64,000 nt of DNA from Bacteroidota bacterium. GTDB taxonomy: Bacteria; Bacteroidota; Bacteroidia; Bacteroidales; UBA12481. Each line of letters starts with the position of its first letter. The stretch's first letter is position 1. Positions 1-9,019 of this stretch are shown here, piece after piece. A program made the translations under genes and the position numbers. Under the pieces are notes generated by a model, which saw only the letters and a program-made list of their open reading frames with translations, did not search any database and was not told the origin of the DNA. The DNA lies in the NCBI GenBank assembly GCA_018669475.1, contig JABHCC010000023.1, positions 1 to 64,000 of the forward strand. Direction: 5' to 3'.

Positions 1-2117
1 ATCTCGGCATGGCCAAATAATATAACATTACGTCCAGGATACTTTTGAGATTCGTATTCAACATCCGGAATTATTTCTATTGCTCCATTTCCTCGGTACC
101 AAAAAGTCTCAGCATCAAACCTGGCTTTATTAAATGCCCATGAATTTTCAGCTTGAGTGCCGCTGGTCCCATATACAAAAACAACCTTATTTCTAAAAGC
201 ATCCTTAAATAAGCCTGATCTCTCAGGTCCCTTTTCAGATAAAGGTGGCTTGGATGTTACTTGCCAGACAGAGTTCTTCTTCTTAAGATACAGATCTTCC
301 TGATTTTCCGGAATAACTTTAATTGTATCCCCTTCCAGATGAATTTCCACTGGTTGCGAAGCTTGTAAATGATCTAGATTTAATTCCAGAACAGCCACAT
401 TTTCAGGCAAAACGGTTAGTATATTGTTCTTAAGATCCTGGTTAACCTTAACAGATGAAAACTCAAGAGCTTTGTTTTGCTGCCAGATGGTAATAAAACG
501 ATTTGTTGCTGACACTCCCGGACTGGCAGTAACAAACTCAAGTTTACTGATCTCATTAGCTGAAGGTCGGATATGGTCTTTGAAGAAGTTAAATAATGGC
601 GGCCAGTCAACACATTCATTCCCCCACCAATGACCCGCACCCTGACGTTCATAATAACAAAAATCCGGATGATAGCTTGCCAGGTGATTTCGCATGAACC
701 GTGCCTGCTCTACTGGTACATTATCATCTGCGTCACCATGAAGGATATAAACTCCGTAATTCAAGTAATTTCTTGATAATTCAAGTGTATTACTCGGATT
801 AGCCGATCTCTGAATTATTTCTTCAAAAGGCTCAGGCTTCTCCGCAGATTTTTTACCCGCGTAAGACCAAAAGCTATACCATCCGGCACTGGGTGCAATA
901 GCTGCCCATGGCCCAGGCAGAGTAACACCCACCTGCCATGCACCATGTCCTCCCATGGAGTGTCCGGTAAGATATATCCTGGCAGGATCGGGATTATACT
1001 TATTAATAGCTAATCCAAGTACCTCCTGAGCATCCCATCTGCCCCAGTCTTCCCAATCAAAACCATAGGGACGACGATTTGTTGGAGCCACAAGAACTCC
1101 CCAGGTTTTCTTTTGGTATGCATTTGCCTGGCTCACAGCTTCAACAGATGCCCCGTGCAATGAAAGAAATAAAGCTGACTCCCCTGTACCAGATTCAGAC
1201 TGTGGAACAACGCTATAATACTGAACTGATCCGTCTATTGCTGAGATAAATGTAACTTTATGCTTATCCTGACTATTTTTTACAGCCAGTTTGAATTCTT
1301 CATTAATAAGTTGCGAAATCAATTTTCCTTTAGAATTTCGAAGAAAAATTTTCACTGGAAGTTTTTCAGAGCTTTCATTCCCCTTATAAATAATTTCAAA
1401 TGGCACCTTCCTGCTTGAGAATGCAAGTATATCCGGCACATCAATCACTGATAATTCACCACCATTAACCTGAGTTTCTAACCTGTGACCAATAATTCTT
1501 TTGCTGGTAGCATTAATAATTCTGACAGCACCAAGTTTAGGACTCTTCTCTCCTGCAATAATATCCGGCAGGAGAGCATCGCGAGTACTTAAAAATATTT
1601 TGGACGGAGGAGTAGTTAATTTGGCTTGTTGTCTCCCTCTGCCTACTCTGAATAAAAAAGTATTGAGCCCTTTTTTCAATCTGACAGGATGTTGAACCCA
1701 GCCATATGCATAGACATCCCCTCCTCTAATCTCACCATTAACAAAAACTTCACTTTGCCCGTTGGCCTCAAGGATAAAGTTTCCAGCTTTTGGAGCCACA
1801 TAGCTACAATACAGATATCCTCCCCGCAAATTCGGATGCTTAAACCATTGCTTATCTCCTGCTATCACGGCTTTCCAGGTAATTGTATCCTGATTTGACT
1901 TGATCGTAAACACCTCTCCTTCAACAGGATTTATATTTTCACCAGCCACAATCTGATACAGTAAGTGATCAGTAAAAACTGCTTCTCGGCCATAGCTACC
2001 AACTAATGGAACTGACAAGCCTTCAGTAAACTGGAAGACTGTCTCTTGTGAATAGACATTGTTGATGCATAGAAATAAGATGCTTAGGATAAAAACCATC
2101 CGGGAGGGGATTCTCAT
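1..2117 (-). CDS. Secreted alpha/beta hydrolase, prolyl-oligopeptidase-like (3' end outside window)
   Basis: This reading frame is open from an ATG at 2117 to base 1, about 705 codons, so the C-terminus lies outside the window. The N-terminus is a signal peptide ending in a VYSQ-like site. An internal Met at codon 7 is an alternative start. The nucleophile elbow GHSMGGHGAW places the catalytic serine at about residue 387. Downstream are an LHGDADDNVP stretch that fits the acid residue and a GAGHWWGNE stretch that fits the catalytic histidine. This fits a periplasmic or secreted serine hydrolase of the prolyl oligopeptidase/esterase superfamily with a long beta-rich N-terminal part. It lies 28 bp after the GH92 mannosidase on the same strand, so a role in releasing acyl groups or peptides during glycan breakdown is an inference. 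The substrate is unknown. Confidence 0.75.
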   Translation of the reverse strand, partial: MRIPSRMVFILSILFLCINNVYSQETVFQFTEGLSVPLVGSYGREAVFTDHLLYQIVAGENINPVEGEVFTIKSNQDTITWKAVIAGDKQWFKHPNLRGGYLYCSYVAPKAGNFILEANGQSEVFVNGEIRGGDVYAYGWVQHPVRLKKGLNTFLFRVGRGRQQAKLTTPPSKIFLSTRDALLPDIIAGEKSPKLGAVRIINATSKRIIGHRLETQVNGGELSVIDVPDILAFSSRKVPFEIIYKGNESSEKLPVKIFLRNSKGKLISQLINEEFKLAVKNSQDKHKVTFISAIDGSVQYYSVVPQSESGTGESALFLSLHGASVEAVSQANAYQKKTWGVLVAPTNRRPYGFDWEDWGRWDAQEVLGLAINKYNPDPARIYLTGHSMGGHGAWQVGVTLPGPWAAIAPSAGWYSFWSYAGKKSAEKPEPFEEIIQRSANPSNTLELSRNYLNYGVYILHGDADDNVPVEQARFMRNHLASYHPDFCYYERQGAGHWWGNECVDWPPLFNFFKDHIRPSANEISKLEFVTASPGVSATNRFITIWQQNKALEFSSVKVNQDLKNNILTVLPENVAVLELNLDHLQASQPVEIHLEGDTIKVIPENQEDLYLKKKNSVWQVTSKPPLSEKGPERSGLFKDAFRNKVVFVYGTSGTQAENSWAFNKARFDAETFWYRGNGAIEIIPDVEYESQKYPGRNVILFGHAE

Positions 2118-2145
2118 AGTATTTATTATTATTACAATTAATGTT

Positions 2146-5091
2146 TTACTCTATAATGAGTTCATCAACAAAAACCCAGGCTTTCCCTCCTGCACCTTTA
2201 TGCCAGATGGGGCAAATACCTTTATTCTTAGCTTTGAAACGAATATACCTTGCTGTTCTCCACACATCCAGCTTAAATTCACGGATAAATGCCCCCTGGA
2301 GCTTGTCAGACAATTCATTTTCTACCACCCCGACACTCGTCCAATCCGTACCGTTTAGTGATAGCTCATATTCAACTGATTCAGGCATAAAAATCCAATA
2401 ATCCTGATCCTGAAAACAGCTTAATGCGAGGCGATGAATCGTTTGATTAAATCCCAGATCTATTGTGGCTGAAAGGTCTTTCCCTTCATAGCCCTGCCAT
2501 GCACCCGTTCTGAAATTTCTGGCGCCTCTGATCATATCTATCATGGCCATTTCTCCTCCGGCAGAGTATTGGGGGGTATATTGTGAATGCAACTCGATTT
2601 TTCTACTCGATGAGATTCGATTGAAATAAGCTTCAAATACTGCTGTCTCAATACTATCTTTCACTGCATAAAACCGAACCTTCCTGTCATATGAAATTCT
2701 TAATGGACGTGAATAAACCCTGAAGTTTCCTCTACCAATCTGATTCTGTCTGACAATCTCATAATATATCCGGGCTGTTGAATCTATAGAGGCCAATTCG
2801 ACTAAAGTACTTTCACTGAATGTCCGGTCGCCCGACTTAACATAGGGTGCAATGGTTATTTGATGATCAGAGATTTGAGATTTTGGTCGGTCCTTTTGTT
2901 GTAAACCCCATGAGTAATTAGGTTTATCACCCATAACAAATTCCAATAAGCCGCCATTCATTATTTCTTCATGAAAAATATAAGTCCGACTTAGTTCTTC
3001 ACCATTCAGGCTAAGAGATTGGATATATTTATTGATTTCTGAGCGATTATTGGCCTTGATTCTGAATACAGCGCCATTTTCGAGTGTGATCGAAGCTTCC
3101 GGAAACAGAGGAGTCCCAATTGTATAAACTGGTAATCCGGGAGTAAGTGGATAAAAACCAAGTGCACTTAGCACATACCATGCAGACATTTGTCCACAAT
3201 CCTCATTTCCACATAATCCATCGGGCTGATCTGAATACATCTTGTTCAGAATCTCATCAACATACTTTTGAGTTTTCCATGGCTCACCTGAGTAGGAATA
3301 AAGATAGGCCATATGATGACTCGGTTCATTTCCATGGGCATACTGTCCAATCAGTCCTGTTATATCTGCTTGTTGTCGACCAGTGGTTTCAGACGACTCT
3401 GAAAATAATTGATCAAGTTTAAGATTAAACAGAGAATCCCCTCCTGAAAGTTCAATCAGGCCTGATACATCCTGAGGAACAAAGAAGCTATATTGCCAGG
3501 CATTGGCTTCGGTATAATTAAAGTTCACTTCCTTCGGATTAAAGGGACTAAACCAAACAGCTCCAAGTTTTGCACGCATAAATCCAGATGATGGGTCAAA
3601 CAGGTTCTTGTAGCTTTGGGCTCTTTTAATAAAGTATTCATAATCATCAGAATATCCAAGATCAGATGCAAGCTGAGCAATGCACCAGTCATCATAAGCA
3701 TACTCAAGAGTTTTCGATACTGACTCGCTTTCCTCAGAAGCAGGAATATAGCCAAACTTTTTATAATGATTCAATCCCAGGTGATCCTGCATTGCACTAG
3801 TTTTCATAGCAGTATAGGCCAAATCAATATCATAATCACGAATACCTTTCATATAAGCATCTGCTATTACAGATACTGCATGATATCCGATCATTGTGCC
3901 CGTTTCATTTGCAGCTAATTCCCAGACAGGCAACATACCACCCTCTTCAAACTGAGTTGTAAAAGTTCTGATGAAATTATTCGTCCGGGTGGGTTCGGTA
4001 ATTGTAAATAATGGATGTGTTGCACGAAAGGTATCCCAGAGCGAAAAAAGTGTGTAATTAATATGTTCTTCAGCCTTGTGCACTAATAAATCCCGACCTC
4101 TGTACATACTATCAACATCCATGTACACATTAGGATTTAAATACTGGTGATATAATGCTGTGTAAAAAATTCTTTTTTTTTGATCTGAATTGCTCTGAAT
4201 CTGATATCTGTCAACAACTTCTTTCCAGGCATTCTGAGCCTGATTTTTAATTTTGGTGAAGCTCCAGTGAGGAATTTCAGCATCAAGATTAGCCCTTGCG
4301 CCGTTCACACTAACTGAGGAGATACCTATTTTAACATTTATCCTCTCTTTCTTTTTTGTAGAGAAAGTAAAATGTGCTTTTATCGAATTACCGTTAAGCT
4401 CTCTTCCTGATTTTTTTTTCTCATTTAAGTATAAGCCAAAATCTTTGAAAGGTTTCGAGAATCTCATTACGAAATAAACATACTGATCTCCGGCCCAGCT
4501 TTGAGATCGTCTCAGGCCTTCAATCTCGTATTCACTAATAATTCTGACAAATGAGCTTAGAACATGATCACGATGGACTAAATCAACTATCAGGTTTGAT
4601 TGATCAGATTTTGGAAACTGATAACTATGAAAGCCGGCTCTGCTTGTGGCAGTTAGATTTACCCCAATATCTCCATCATCGAGTTTCACAGAGTAGTAAC
4701 CAGCCTCTGCAATTTCGTTTTCATGACTAAACCCACTACAATATCCGGTAGATGGATCTGCAGGATCGCCATGATTGATCTGAACCTCACCAACTGTAGG
4801 CATCACAAGAATATCACCGTAATCACTTACTCCAGTACCACTTAAATGAGTATGTGAAAAGCCATATATAACACTATCGCTATAATGATAGCCACTACAA
4901 CCTTCCCAACCACTTAGCCTCGTATCAGGACTCAATTGGACCATTCCAAAGGGTAAACTTACACCAGGGTAGGTATGTCCAGCTCCACTAGTCCCAATAA
5001 AAGGATCGATATATGAAATCAGATTGACCTGGCGATCACAAGTCAGAAAGATCAAACAAATCAAGCCAATTCCAATGATTTTTTTTGTCAT
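2146..5091 (-). CDS. GH92 alpha-mannosidase lipoprotein with C-terminal F5/8-type domain
   Basis: Glycoside hydrolase family 92 exo-alpha-mannosidases are Ca2+-dependent enzymes that trim alpha-linked mannose from N-glycans or mannans. The family signatures are clear: YIDPFIGTSG near residue 27, the SGYHYSDS region, GNEPSHH at about 587-593 and NEDCGQMSAW at about 629-638. After the catalytic part comes a beta-rich segment (about 750-830), then a discoidin/F5-8C carbohydrate-binding domain (about 837-981). The frame is open back to 5136, but I start at 5091: this gives a lipoprotein signal (FLTC, lipidated Cys18) and removes a 29-bp overlap with the upstream gene. At 981 residues it is longer than a minimal GH92 because of the extra C-terminal domain. 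It should be anchored in a membrane facing the periplasm or cell surface. It probably shares a transcript with the CBM9-like lipoprotein upstream. Confidence 0.93.
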   Translation of the reverse strand: MTKKIIGIGLICLIFLTCDRQVNLISYIDPFIGTSGAGHTYPGVSLPFGMVQLSPDTRLSGWEGCSGYHYSDSVIYGFSHTHLSGTGVSDYGDILVMPTVGEVQINHGDPADPSTGYCSGFSHENEIAEAGYYSVKLDDGDIGVNLTATSRAGFHSYQFPKSDQSNLIVDLVHRDHVLSSFVRIISEYEIEGLRRSQSWAGDQYVYFVMRFSKPFKDFGLYLNEKKKSGRELNGNSIKAHFTFSTKKKERINVKIGISSVSVNGARANLDAEIPHWSFTKIKNQAQNAWKEVVDRYQIQSNSDQKKRIFYTALYHQYLNPNVYMDVDSMYRGRDLLVHKAEEHINYTLFSLWDTFRATHPLFTITEPTRTNNFIRTFTTQFEEGGMLPVWELAANETGTMIGYHAVSVIADAYMKGIRDYDIDLAYTAMKTSAMQDHLGLNHYKKFGYIPASEESESVSKTLEYAYDDWCIAQLASDLGYSDDYEYFIKRAQSYKNLFDPSSGFMRAKLGAVWFSPFNPKEVNFNYTEANAWQYSFFVPQDVSGLIELSGGDSLFNLKLDQLFSESSETTGRQQADITGLIGQYAHGNEPSHHMAYLYSYSGEPWKTQKYVDEILNKMYSDQPDGLCGNEDCGQMSAWYVLSALGFYPLTPGLPVYTIGTPLFPEASITLENGAVFRIKANNRSEINKYIQSLSLNGEELSRTYIFHEEIMNGGLLEFVMGDKPNYSWGLQQKDRPKSQISDHQITIAPYVKSGDRTFSESTLVELASIDSTARIYYEIVRQNQIGRGNFRVYSRPLRISYDRKVRFYAVKDSIETAVFEAYFNRISSSRKIELHSQYTPQYSAGGEMAMIDMIRGARNFRTGAWQGYEGKDLSATIDLGFNQTIHRLALSCFQDQDYWIFMPESVEYELSLNGTDWTSVGVVENELSDKLQGAFIREFKLDVWRTARYIRFKAKNKGICPIWHKGAGGKAWVFVDELIIE

Positions 5092-5107
5092 GCTCGGTTT
5101 ATCCGGA

Positions 5108-6211
5108 TTACTTAATCTTAACCTCACCTTCTTCATTAATCACCCAATAATGGCCTCCATCAGCAGGCAAGTAAGCATTAAAACCAAAGATTGTTTTCTC
5201 GACTGTTGGTAATTGAAAACCAATATCAGTCAAGGATTCAATAAGCCCAAGAGCTTCAAGATCTTCGGCGTATTCTCCATTTATTTCAAAATAAGCAGAT
5301 TGCTCGTAGTATATATTTCGTAATACCCACTTCACCTTCTCACTTTGGTCGATCTCACCCGAAGAGTTATCTTGAATTTGGGAGGCATCAGAGAAATACA
5401 AGAAGCCCCAATATTCTGGCATATGCATATTTATGTGATCCTGAGGCGACCAAACCCAATTATTCTCAGGAAAAGATTTTCCGGTTTCAGGATTAGTTTT
5501 CTTAACATACTTACCATTTTCAACAAGCACTTGCCATTCAACCCGGGAAAAGTTTATCCGCCAGGTATCACCAGCTGCAGGAGGTGAAGTTTTTGGAGAG
5601 CATTCCTCTAAAACTTTAAATGGTATCGCCATTTCGACGGTCCAGCCTTCATCAATATCTTCAGGATCATTGATAGTTCCCTGTACTGATACGCCCAGCT
5701 TTAATCCAGCTATATCCCAACTATCCACAGCATAGCCTCCATCCCGATAAGGCTTTGTCAACATCAAGTCCCATGGAGTACCAAAAGCATTCACTTCTAA
5801 CTCATAATAATGGTGTGTATCCCCATCTGGATCAATAAACACCTCAAAATCATTATCATAGAAGATTACTTCATCTCTTTCGGTAATTGTGGCCCAAACA
5901 TGCGGTTCTTTAATCTCGGCCGCAACATATAAATAATGATCATCCCACATCATCTTCGCTTTAGTTGAGTAGGTCGGCTTAGCTTTTGCGGGACCTTCAA
6001 TATCCATGAAACTAACTGTCCATGGTATATCTGCCCATTCTTCATCTGTCAGATTACCATCTATTTCAACGGATTGGGGGGCACGCAGGCAAGTGTAATA
6101 ATTTGGATCAGGAAAAGGGACTAATTCATTTATTTCAGAATCGATTCCGGATGGTCCCTTACATGAGGTCAAACTGATAGCCAATAACAGGATAAGTTTA
6201 GTTGTTTTCAT
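5108..6211 (-). CDS. CBM9-like lipoprotein
   Basis: A 367-residue lipoprotein: its signal peptide ends at a lipobox (LTSC, Cys17). The body shows the family 9 carbohydrate-binding/DOMON-like fold pattern: EIDGNLTDEEWADIPW near residue 50, the beta strands KMMWDDHYLYVAAEI, DNDFEVFIDPDGD and YYELEVNAFG, then a GWTVEMAIPF strand and a WRINFSRVEW strand. Such proteins bind glycans or, in some relatives, act beside glycosidases with no known catalysis. It lies 16 bp upstream of the GH92 mannosidase on the same strand, so it is probably its substrate-capturing partner. The binding specificity cannot be read from sequence. Confidence 0.85.
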   Translation of the reverse strand: MKTTKLILLLAISLTSCKGPSGIDSEINELVPFPDPNYYTCLRAPQSVEIDGNLTDEEWADIPWTVSFMDIEGPAKAKPTYSTKAKMMWDDHYLYVAAEIKEPHVWATITERDEVIFYDNDFEVFIDPDGDTHHYYELEVNAFGTPWDLMLTKPYRDGGYAVDSWDIAGLKLGVSVQGTINDPEDIDEGWTVEMAIPFKVLEECSPKTSPPAAGDTWRINFSRVEWQVLVENGKYVKKTNPETGKSFPENNWVWSPQDHINMHMPEYWGFLYFSDASQIQDNSSGEIDQSEKVKWVLRNIYYEQSAYFEINGEYAEDLEALGLIESLTDIGFQLPTVEKTIFGFNAYLPADGGHYWVINEEGEVKIK

Positions 6212-6275
6212 TTTCCAGCTTTGATAAGCTCTAAAGGTAGGAACTCCTTTTAATCTGAAAAAGCGAAAAGCAAAA

Positions 6276-7004
6276 TTAACCGTGTTCAGATATCATTAAA
6301 AGTTTCTTCTTTTCAATTATTGCAATCTGTTTCCCGTTAATGCTTATAAGGCTGTCTTTTCTGAACTCAGATAAAGTTCTTATAACGTTTTCGGGTGTCA
6401 TACCAATAAATTCAGCAATCTCTTTGCGTGATATTGGCAGTTCAAAATGGTTTGATTTATATACACTATCGGCAAAGAACAGCAGTACATGCGCGGTTCT
6501 GCCTCTTAAATGCTTCTTACGAATCTCCAGAAAATCAATAATAATCTGATCATAAACACGGCTCATTTTCTGCATAAGGTTCAGAGCAAATTCCCCATTC
6601 TCCTTGGCTAATTCAATAATTCTACTCAGCTTAATGGAGCAAGTAACAGAGTGTTCTAATGCTGTCACGGAGTATTTATGCATCGTATCAGAAAAAACAC
6701 TTAGCAAACTCACAAAATCAAGAGGTTTGCCAATCTTTATTATCTGAGATTTCCCTTCTTTATCTGTACGATATAATTTTACCAATCCAGATCTCAGATA
6801 TATAAAATTAATCAGATCTTCTCCCTCCCGGATGATTAAATCACCTTTTTCGTAATTATTCTCCTCTTTAGAAGAACAGATTTCAGCCAATATTGTATCG
6901 TCAACATGATCAAAAAAGAGATCCCGCAAATCACATCTCTCACAATCACATCCGAATTGTTTCTTTTCAATACTACCCTGATTTGAAGATTGTATCTGTG
7001 ACAT
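6276..7004 (-). CDS. Crp/Fnr family regulator with FNR-like cysteines
   Basis: A 242-residue CRP/FNR-type transcription factor. A cyclic-nucleotide-binding-like beta roll (about 50-140) is followed by a long dimer helix and a C-terminal winged helix (about 188-220). Cysteines occur at 19, 21, 24, 43 and 122. Cys122 aligns with the fourth cluster ligand of E. coli FNR (also Cys122), and the N-terminal CxCxxC resembles, but does not match, the FNR N-terminal ligand set. An oxygen- or redox-sensing Fe-S cluster is therefore plausible but unproven. In the recognition helix, Glu205 and Arg209 align with FNR Glu209 and Arg213, while FNR Ser212 is replaced by Ile208. It is divergent from the sulfur operon, with a palindromic site between the two start codons, so it probably controls that operon and itself. 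Confidence 0.88.
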   Translation of the reverse strand: MSQIQSSNQGSIEKKQFGCDCERCDLRDLFFDHVDDTILAEICSSKEENNYEKGDLIIREGEDLINFIYLRSGLVKLYRTDKEGKSQIIKIGKPLDFVSLLSVFSDTMHKYSVTALEHSVTCSIKLSRIIELAKENGEFALNLMQKMSRVYDQIIIDFLEIRKKHLRGRTAHVLLFFADSVYKSNHFELPISRKEIAEFIGMTPENVIRTLSEFRKDSLISINGKQIAIIEKKKLLMISEHG

Positions 7005-7012
7005 ATATCATG

Positions 7013-7030
7013 GTATGATAACTATCATAC
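7013..7030. promoter_or_regulatory. FNR-box-like palindrome between regulator and sulfur operon
   Basis: A perfect inverted repeat of 8-bp arms with a 2-bp spacer (GTATGATA-AC-TATCATAC). Its core TGAT-N4-ATCA matches the FNR/CRP-type half-sites (FNR consensus TTGAT-N4-ATCAA) except at the outermost base, which is A/T-reversed here. It starts 9 bp upstream of the regulator ATG and lies about 50 bp before the sulfur operon start. It is the most likely binding site of the divergent Crp/Fnr protein. Confidence 0.6.
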
Positions 7031-7061
7031 AAATATGCATTATAGAAGCCTATCCACCATA

Positions 7062-7069
7062 TAATTTTG
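7062..7069 (+). promoter_or_regulatory. Putative -7 box of the sulfur operon
   Basis: TAATTTTG matches the Bacteroidota -7 consensus TAnnTTTG exactly. It sits 11 bp before the chosen ATG at 7081 and about 44 bp downstream of the centre of the FNR-like palindrome. No clear -33 TTTG is visible. The implied leader is very short, so the start could instead be the second Met at 7087. Confidence 0.35.
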
Positions 7070-7080
7070 CGTTAAAATAC

Positions 7081-8322
7081 ATGAAAATGAAAAGATTCTT
7101 AATTCTTGGTGCAGGCACAGCTGGAACTATGATGGCTAATAAGCTCAGAAAAAGTCTTTCAGTTGATGAATGGGAGATCACTATTGTTGATCAGCACAAA
7201 ACCCATTACTATCAGCCTGGTTTTTTATTCATTCCATTTGGAATTTATAACAAGCAGGATGTAATAAAGCCCAAAACAGATTTTTTCCCTCCCGGTGTGA
7301 ATGTAGTTTTTTCAGAGATTGACCGGATAGATGGTGAAAACAATCAGGTTTTCCTTAACGATTCCAAAGTTCTGTCATATGACATGCTGATTATTGCTAC
7401 CGGTGTAAGAACAGTACCTGAAGAAACACCCGGATTAAAAGATAAGCTTTGGTATAAAAATATTTTCGATTTCTATACAGTTGAAGGAGCGATTGCTCTT
7501 CAGAAGTTTTTCAAATCATGGGAAGGAGGAAAACTTGTGATGGCAATTGCTGAAATGCCATTTAAGTGTCCTGTTGCGCCAATTGAATTTGTTTGTCTTG
7601 CTGACTGGTATTTTACACAGGCTGGTATTCGCGACAAGGTTGATATTAGCTTTGTAACACCACTGCCAGGTGCATTTACCAAGCCTATCGCGACAAAAAT
7701 GTTAAGCACCTTGCTTGAAGAAAAAAATATTAAAGTTATTCCTGAATTCTACATTCAGAATGTTGATAACGAAACAAAAGAATTAGTTTCTTATGACAAT
7801 CAAAAAGTACCCTTTGATGCCCTAACTATTGTACCTGTTAACATGGGTGCTGACATGATAGAAAACAGTGGATTAGGGGATGATTTGAATTTTGTTCCAA
7901 CAGATAAGGAAACTCTCCAGTCGAAGCAGTTTGAGAATATCTTCGTATTAGGCGATGCTTCAAATATTCCAACATCCAAAGCTGGATCTGTTGCTCATTT
8001 TAGTGCTGAAATTCTGCTGGAAAACCTTATGAGTTATATAGAAGGACGTCCAATGATGGCAAAGTTTGACGGACACGCCAACTGCTATATTGAAACAGGC
8101 TTTGGCAAGGGTGCTTTAATTGATTTCAATTACGATACAGAACCACTCCCCGGCACTTTTCCTCTACCAGGGATTGGACCTTTTGGCTTATTAAAAAACA
8201 CAAAGATCAATCATTATGGTAAAATCATGTTCAGGTGGATTTACTGGCATATCTTACTGAAAGGCAAGGAAATGCCGATTGAGCCACATATGACCATGGC
8301 CGGCAAGGTCAAAATGAAATAA
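7081..8322 (+). CDS. Sulfide:quinone oxidoreductase-like flavoprotein
   Basis: A 413-residue FAD-dependent disulfide reductase-fold protein. It has a dinucleotide-binding GAGTAGTMMA (about 10-19), an IIATG motif near 104-108 and a second FAD motif FVLGDASN at about 288-295. Three cysteines stand out: Cys163 in FKCPVAP, Cys172 and Cys335 in HANCYIE. Cys163 and Cys335 occupy the places of the redox cysteines of sulfide:quinone oxidoreductases. Those enzymes oxidise sulfide to sulfane sulfur or polysulfide and reduce quinone. The aromatic C-terminus (FRWIYWHILL) could dock on the membrane. The frame is open back to 7015, but the upstream residues look non-coding, so I start at 7081. It is first of four co-directional genes with DUF1641, DsrC/TusE-like and DsrE2-like proteins, which supports a sulfur role. 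A general NADH:quinone or flavin reductase is the alternative. Confidence 0.8.
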   Translation: MKMKRFLILGAGTAGTMMANKLRKSLSVDEWEITIVDQHKTHYYQPGFLFIPFGIYNKQDVIKPKTDFFPPGVNVVFSEIDRIDGENNQVFLNDSKVLSYDMLIIATGVRTVPEETPGLKDKLWYKNIFDFYTVEGAIALQKFFKSWEGGKLVMAIAEMPFKCPVAPIEFVCLADWYFTQAGIRDKVDISFVTPLPGAFTKPIATKMLSTLLEEKNIKVIPEFYIQNVDNETKELVSYDNQKVPFDALTIVPVNMGADMIENSGLGDDLNFVPTDKETLQSKQFENIFVLGDASNIPTSKAGSVAHFSAEILLENLMSYIEGRPMMAKFDGHANCYIETGFGKGALIDFNYDTEPLPGTFPLPGIGPFGLLKNTKINHYGKIMFRWIYWHILLKGKEMPIEPHMTMAGKVKMK

Positions 8323-8332
8323 ATTTCAGATT

Positions 8333-9004
8333 ATGAGTGACCAAAATATTGAACAAAGAATTGAAGCTCTTGATCACAAGGTGGATTTACTCCTCAACTA
8401 TGTGAATGAGCAGCGTTTGCGTGCACAGAGTCTGGATGATTTAGTAGCTGATGTTTCCATTGTTGGCAAAGACATATACGACAGTGCCGTTACAGAGCTT
8501 GACAAACAGTCTGTTGAGCTTGATCCTTCAACCATTACTCTGCTAGTAGTAAAATTATTGAAGAACATACCCAATTTTTCAATTGTACTTGAAGCTTTTG
8601 AAAGCCTCACTGATCTCGCAAAAGATGCGGGTCCAATAGCTAATGAGGTTATTATTGACTTGACACAAAAGCTTCATGAACTGGATCAGAAAGGATACCT
8701 TGAGTTCTTCAAAGAAAGCTTTTCTATCATTGACAAAATTGTTACACATTTCAGCAAAGAAGATGTACACTTATTAGCTGACAATATTACCACTATTCTT
8801 GAAACGGTTAAATCCTTAACACAACCCGAAATGATGGCAGCAATGAACAATGCTGTTCAGGTATTCAATTCCGTTGAACAAGATAATATACCCTCATACA
8901 GTCTTTTCAAATTAATGCGTGAAATGAATCAACCTGAAATGAAGAAAGCACTAGGGTTTGTGGTGGTATTTCTTAAGAATTTATCTAATAATAATGATGC
9001 TTAA
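8333..9004 (+). CDS. DUF1641 family protein
   Basis: A 223-residue, mainly alpha-helical protein without signal peptide. It matches the DUF1641 pattern: an N-terminal heptad-like helix (about 5-30), a central IVLEAFESLTDLAKDAGPIANEVI stretch in two parts, and a C-terminal segment where a QPEM motif occurs twice (about 163 and 202). DUF1641 proteins are often encoded beside SQR-like flavoproteins and formate dehydrogenases. No enzymatic activity is established to my knowledge. It starts 10 bp after the flavoprotein stop, so the two are very probably co-translated. A scaffold or partner role for the flavoprotein is an inference. Confidence 0.82.
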   Translation: MSDQNIEQRIEALDHKVDLLLNYVNEQRLRAQSLDDLVADVSIVGKDIYDSAVTELDKQSVELDPSTITLLVVKLLKNIPNFSIVLEAFESLTDLAKDAGPIANEVIIDLTQKLHELDQKGYLEFFKESFSIIDKIVTHFSKEDVHLLADNITTILETVKSLTQPEMMAAMNNAVQVFNSVEQDNIPSYSLFKLMREMNQPEMKKALGFVVVFLKNLSNNNDA

Positions 9005-9019
9005 CTAAATATAATCTAC

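Noticed and set aside
5075-5102. 17-bp identity between the GH92 start region and repeat copy A (AACCGAGCATGACAAAA)
   Set aside because: Only one block is shared and the rest of the element is absent. A match of this length may occur by chance in AT-rich DNA, so I do not count it as a fourth copy.
6214-6235. Short inverted repeat AGCTT-TGAT-AAGCT upstream of the CBM9-like gene
   Set aside because: Five-base arms without T-tract or promoter context are not enough to call an operator or terminator.
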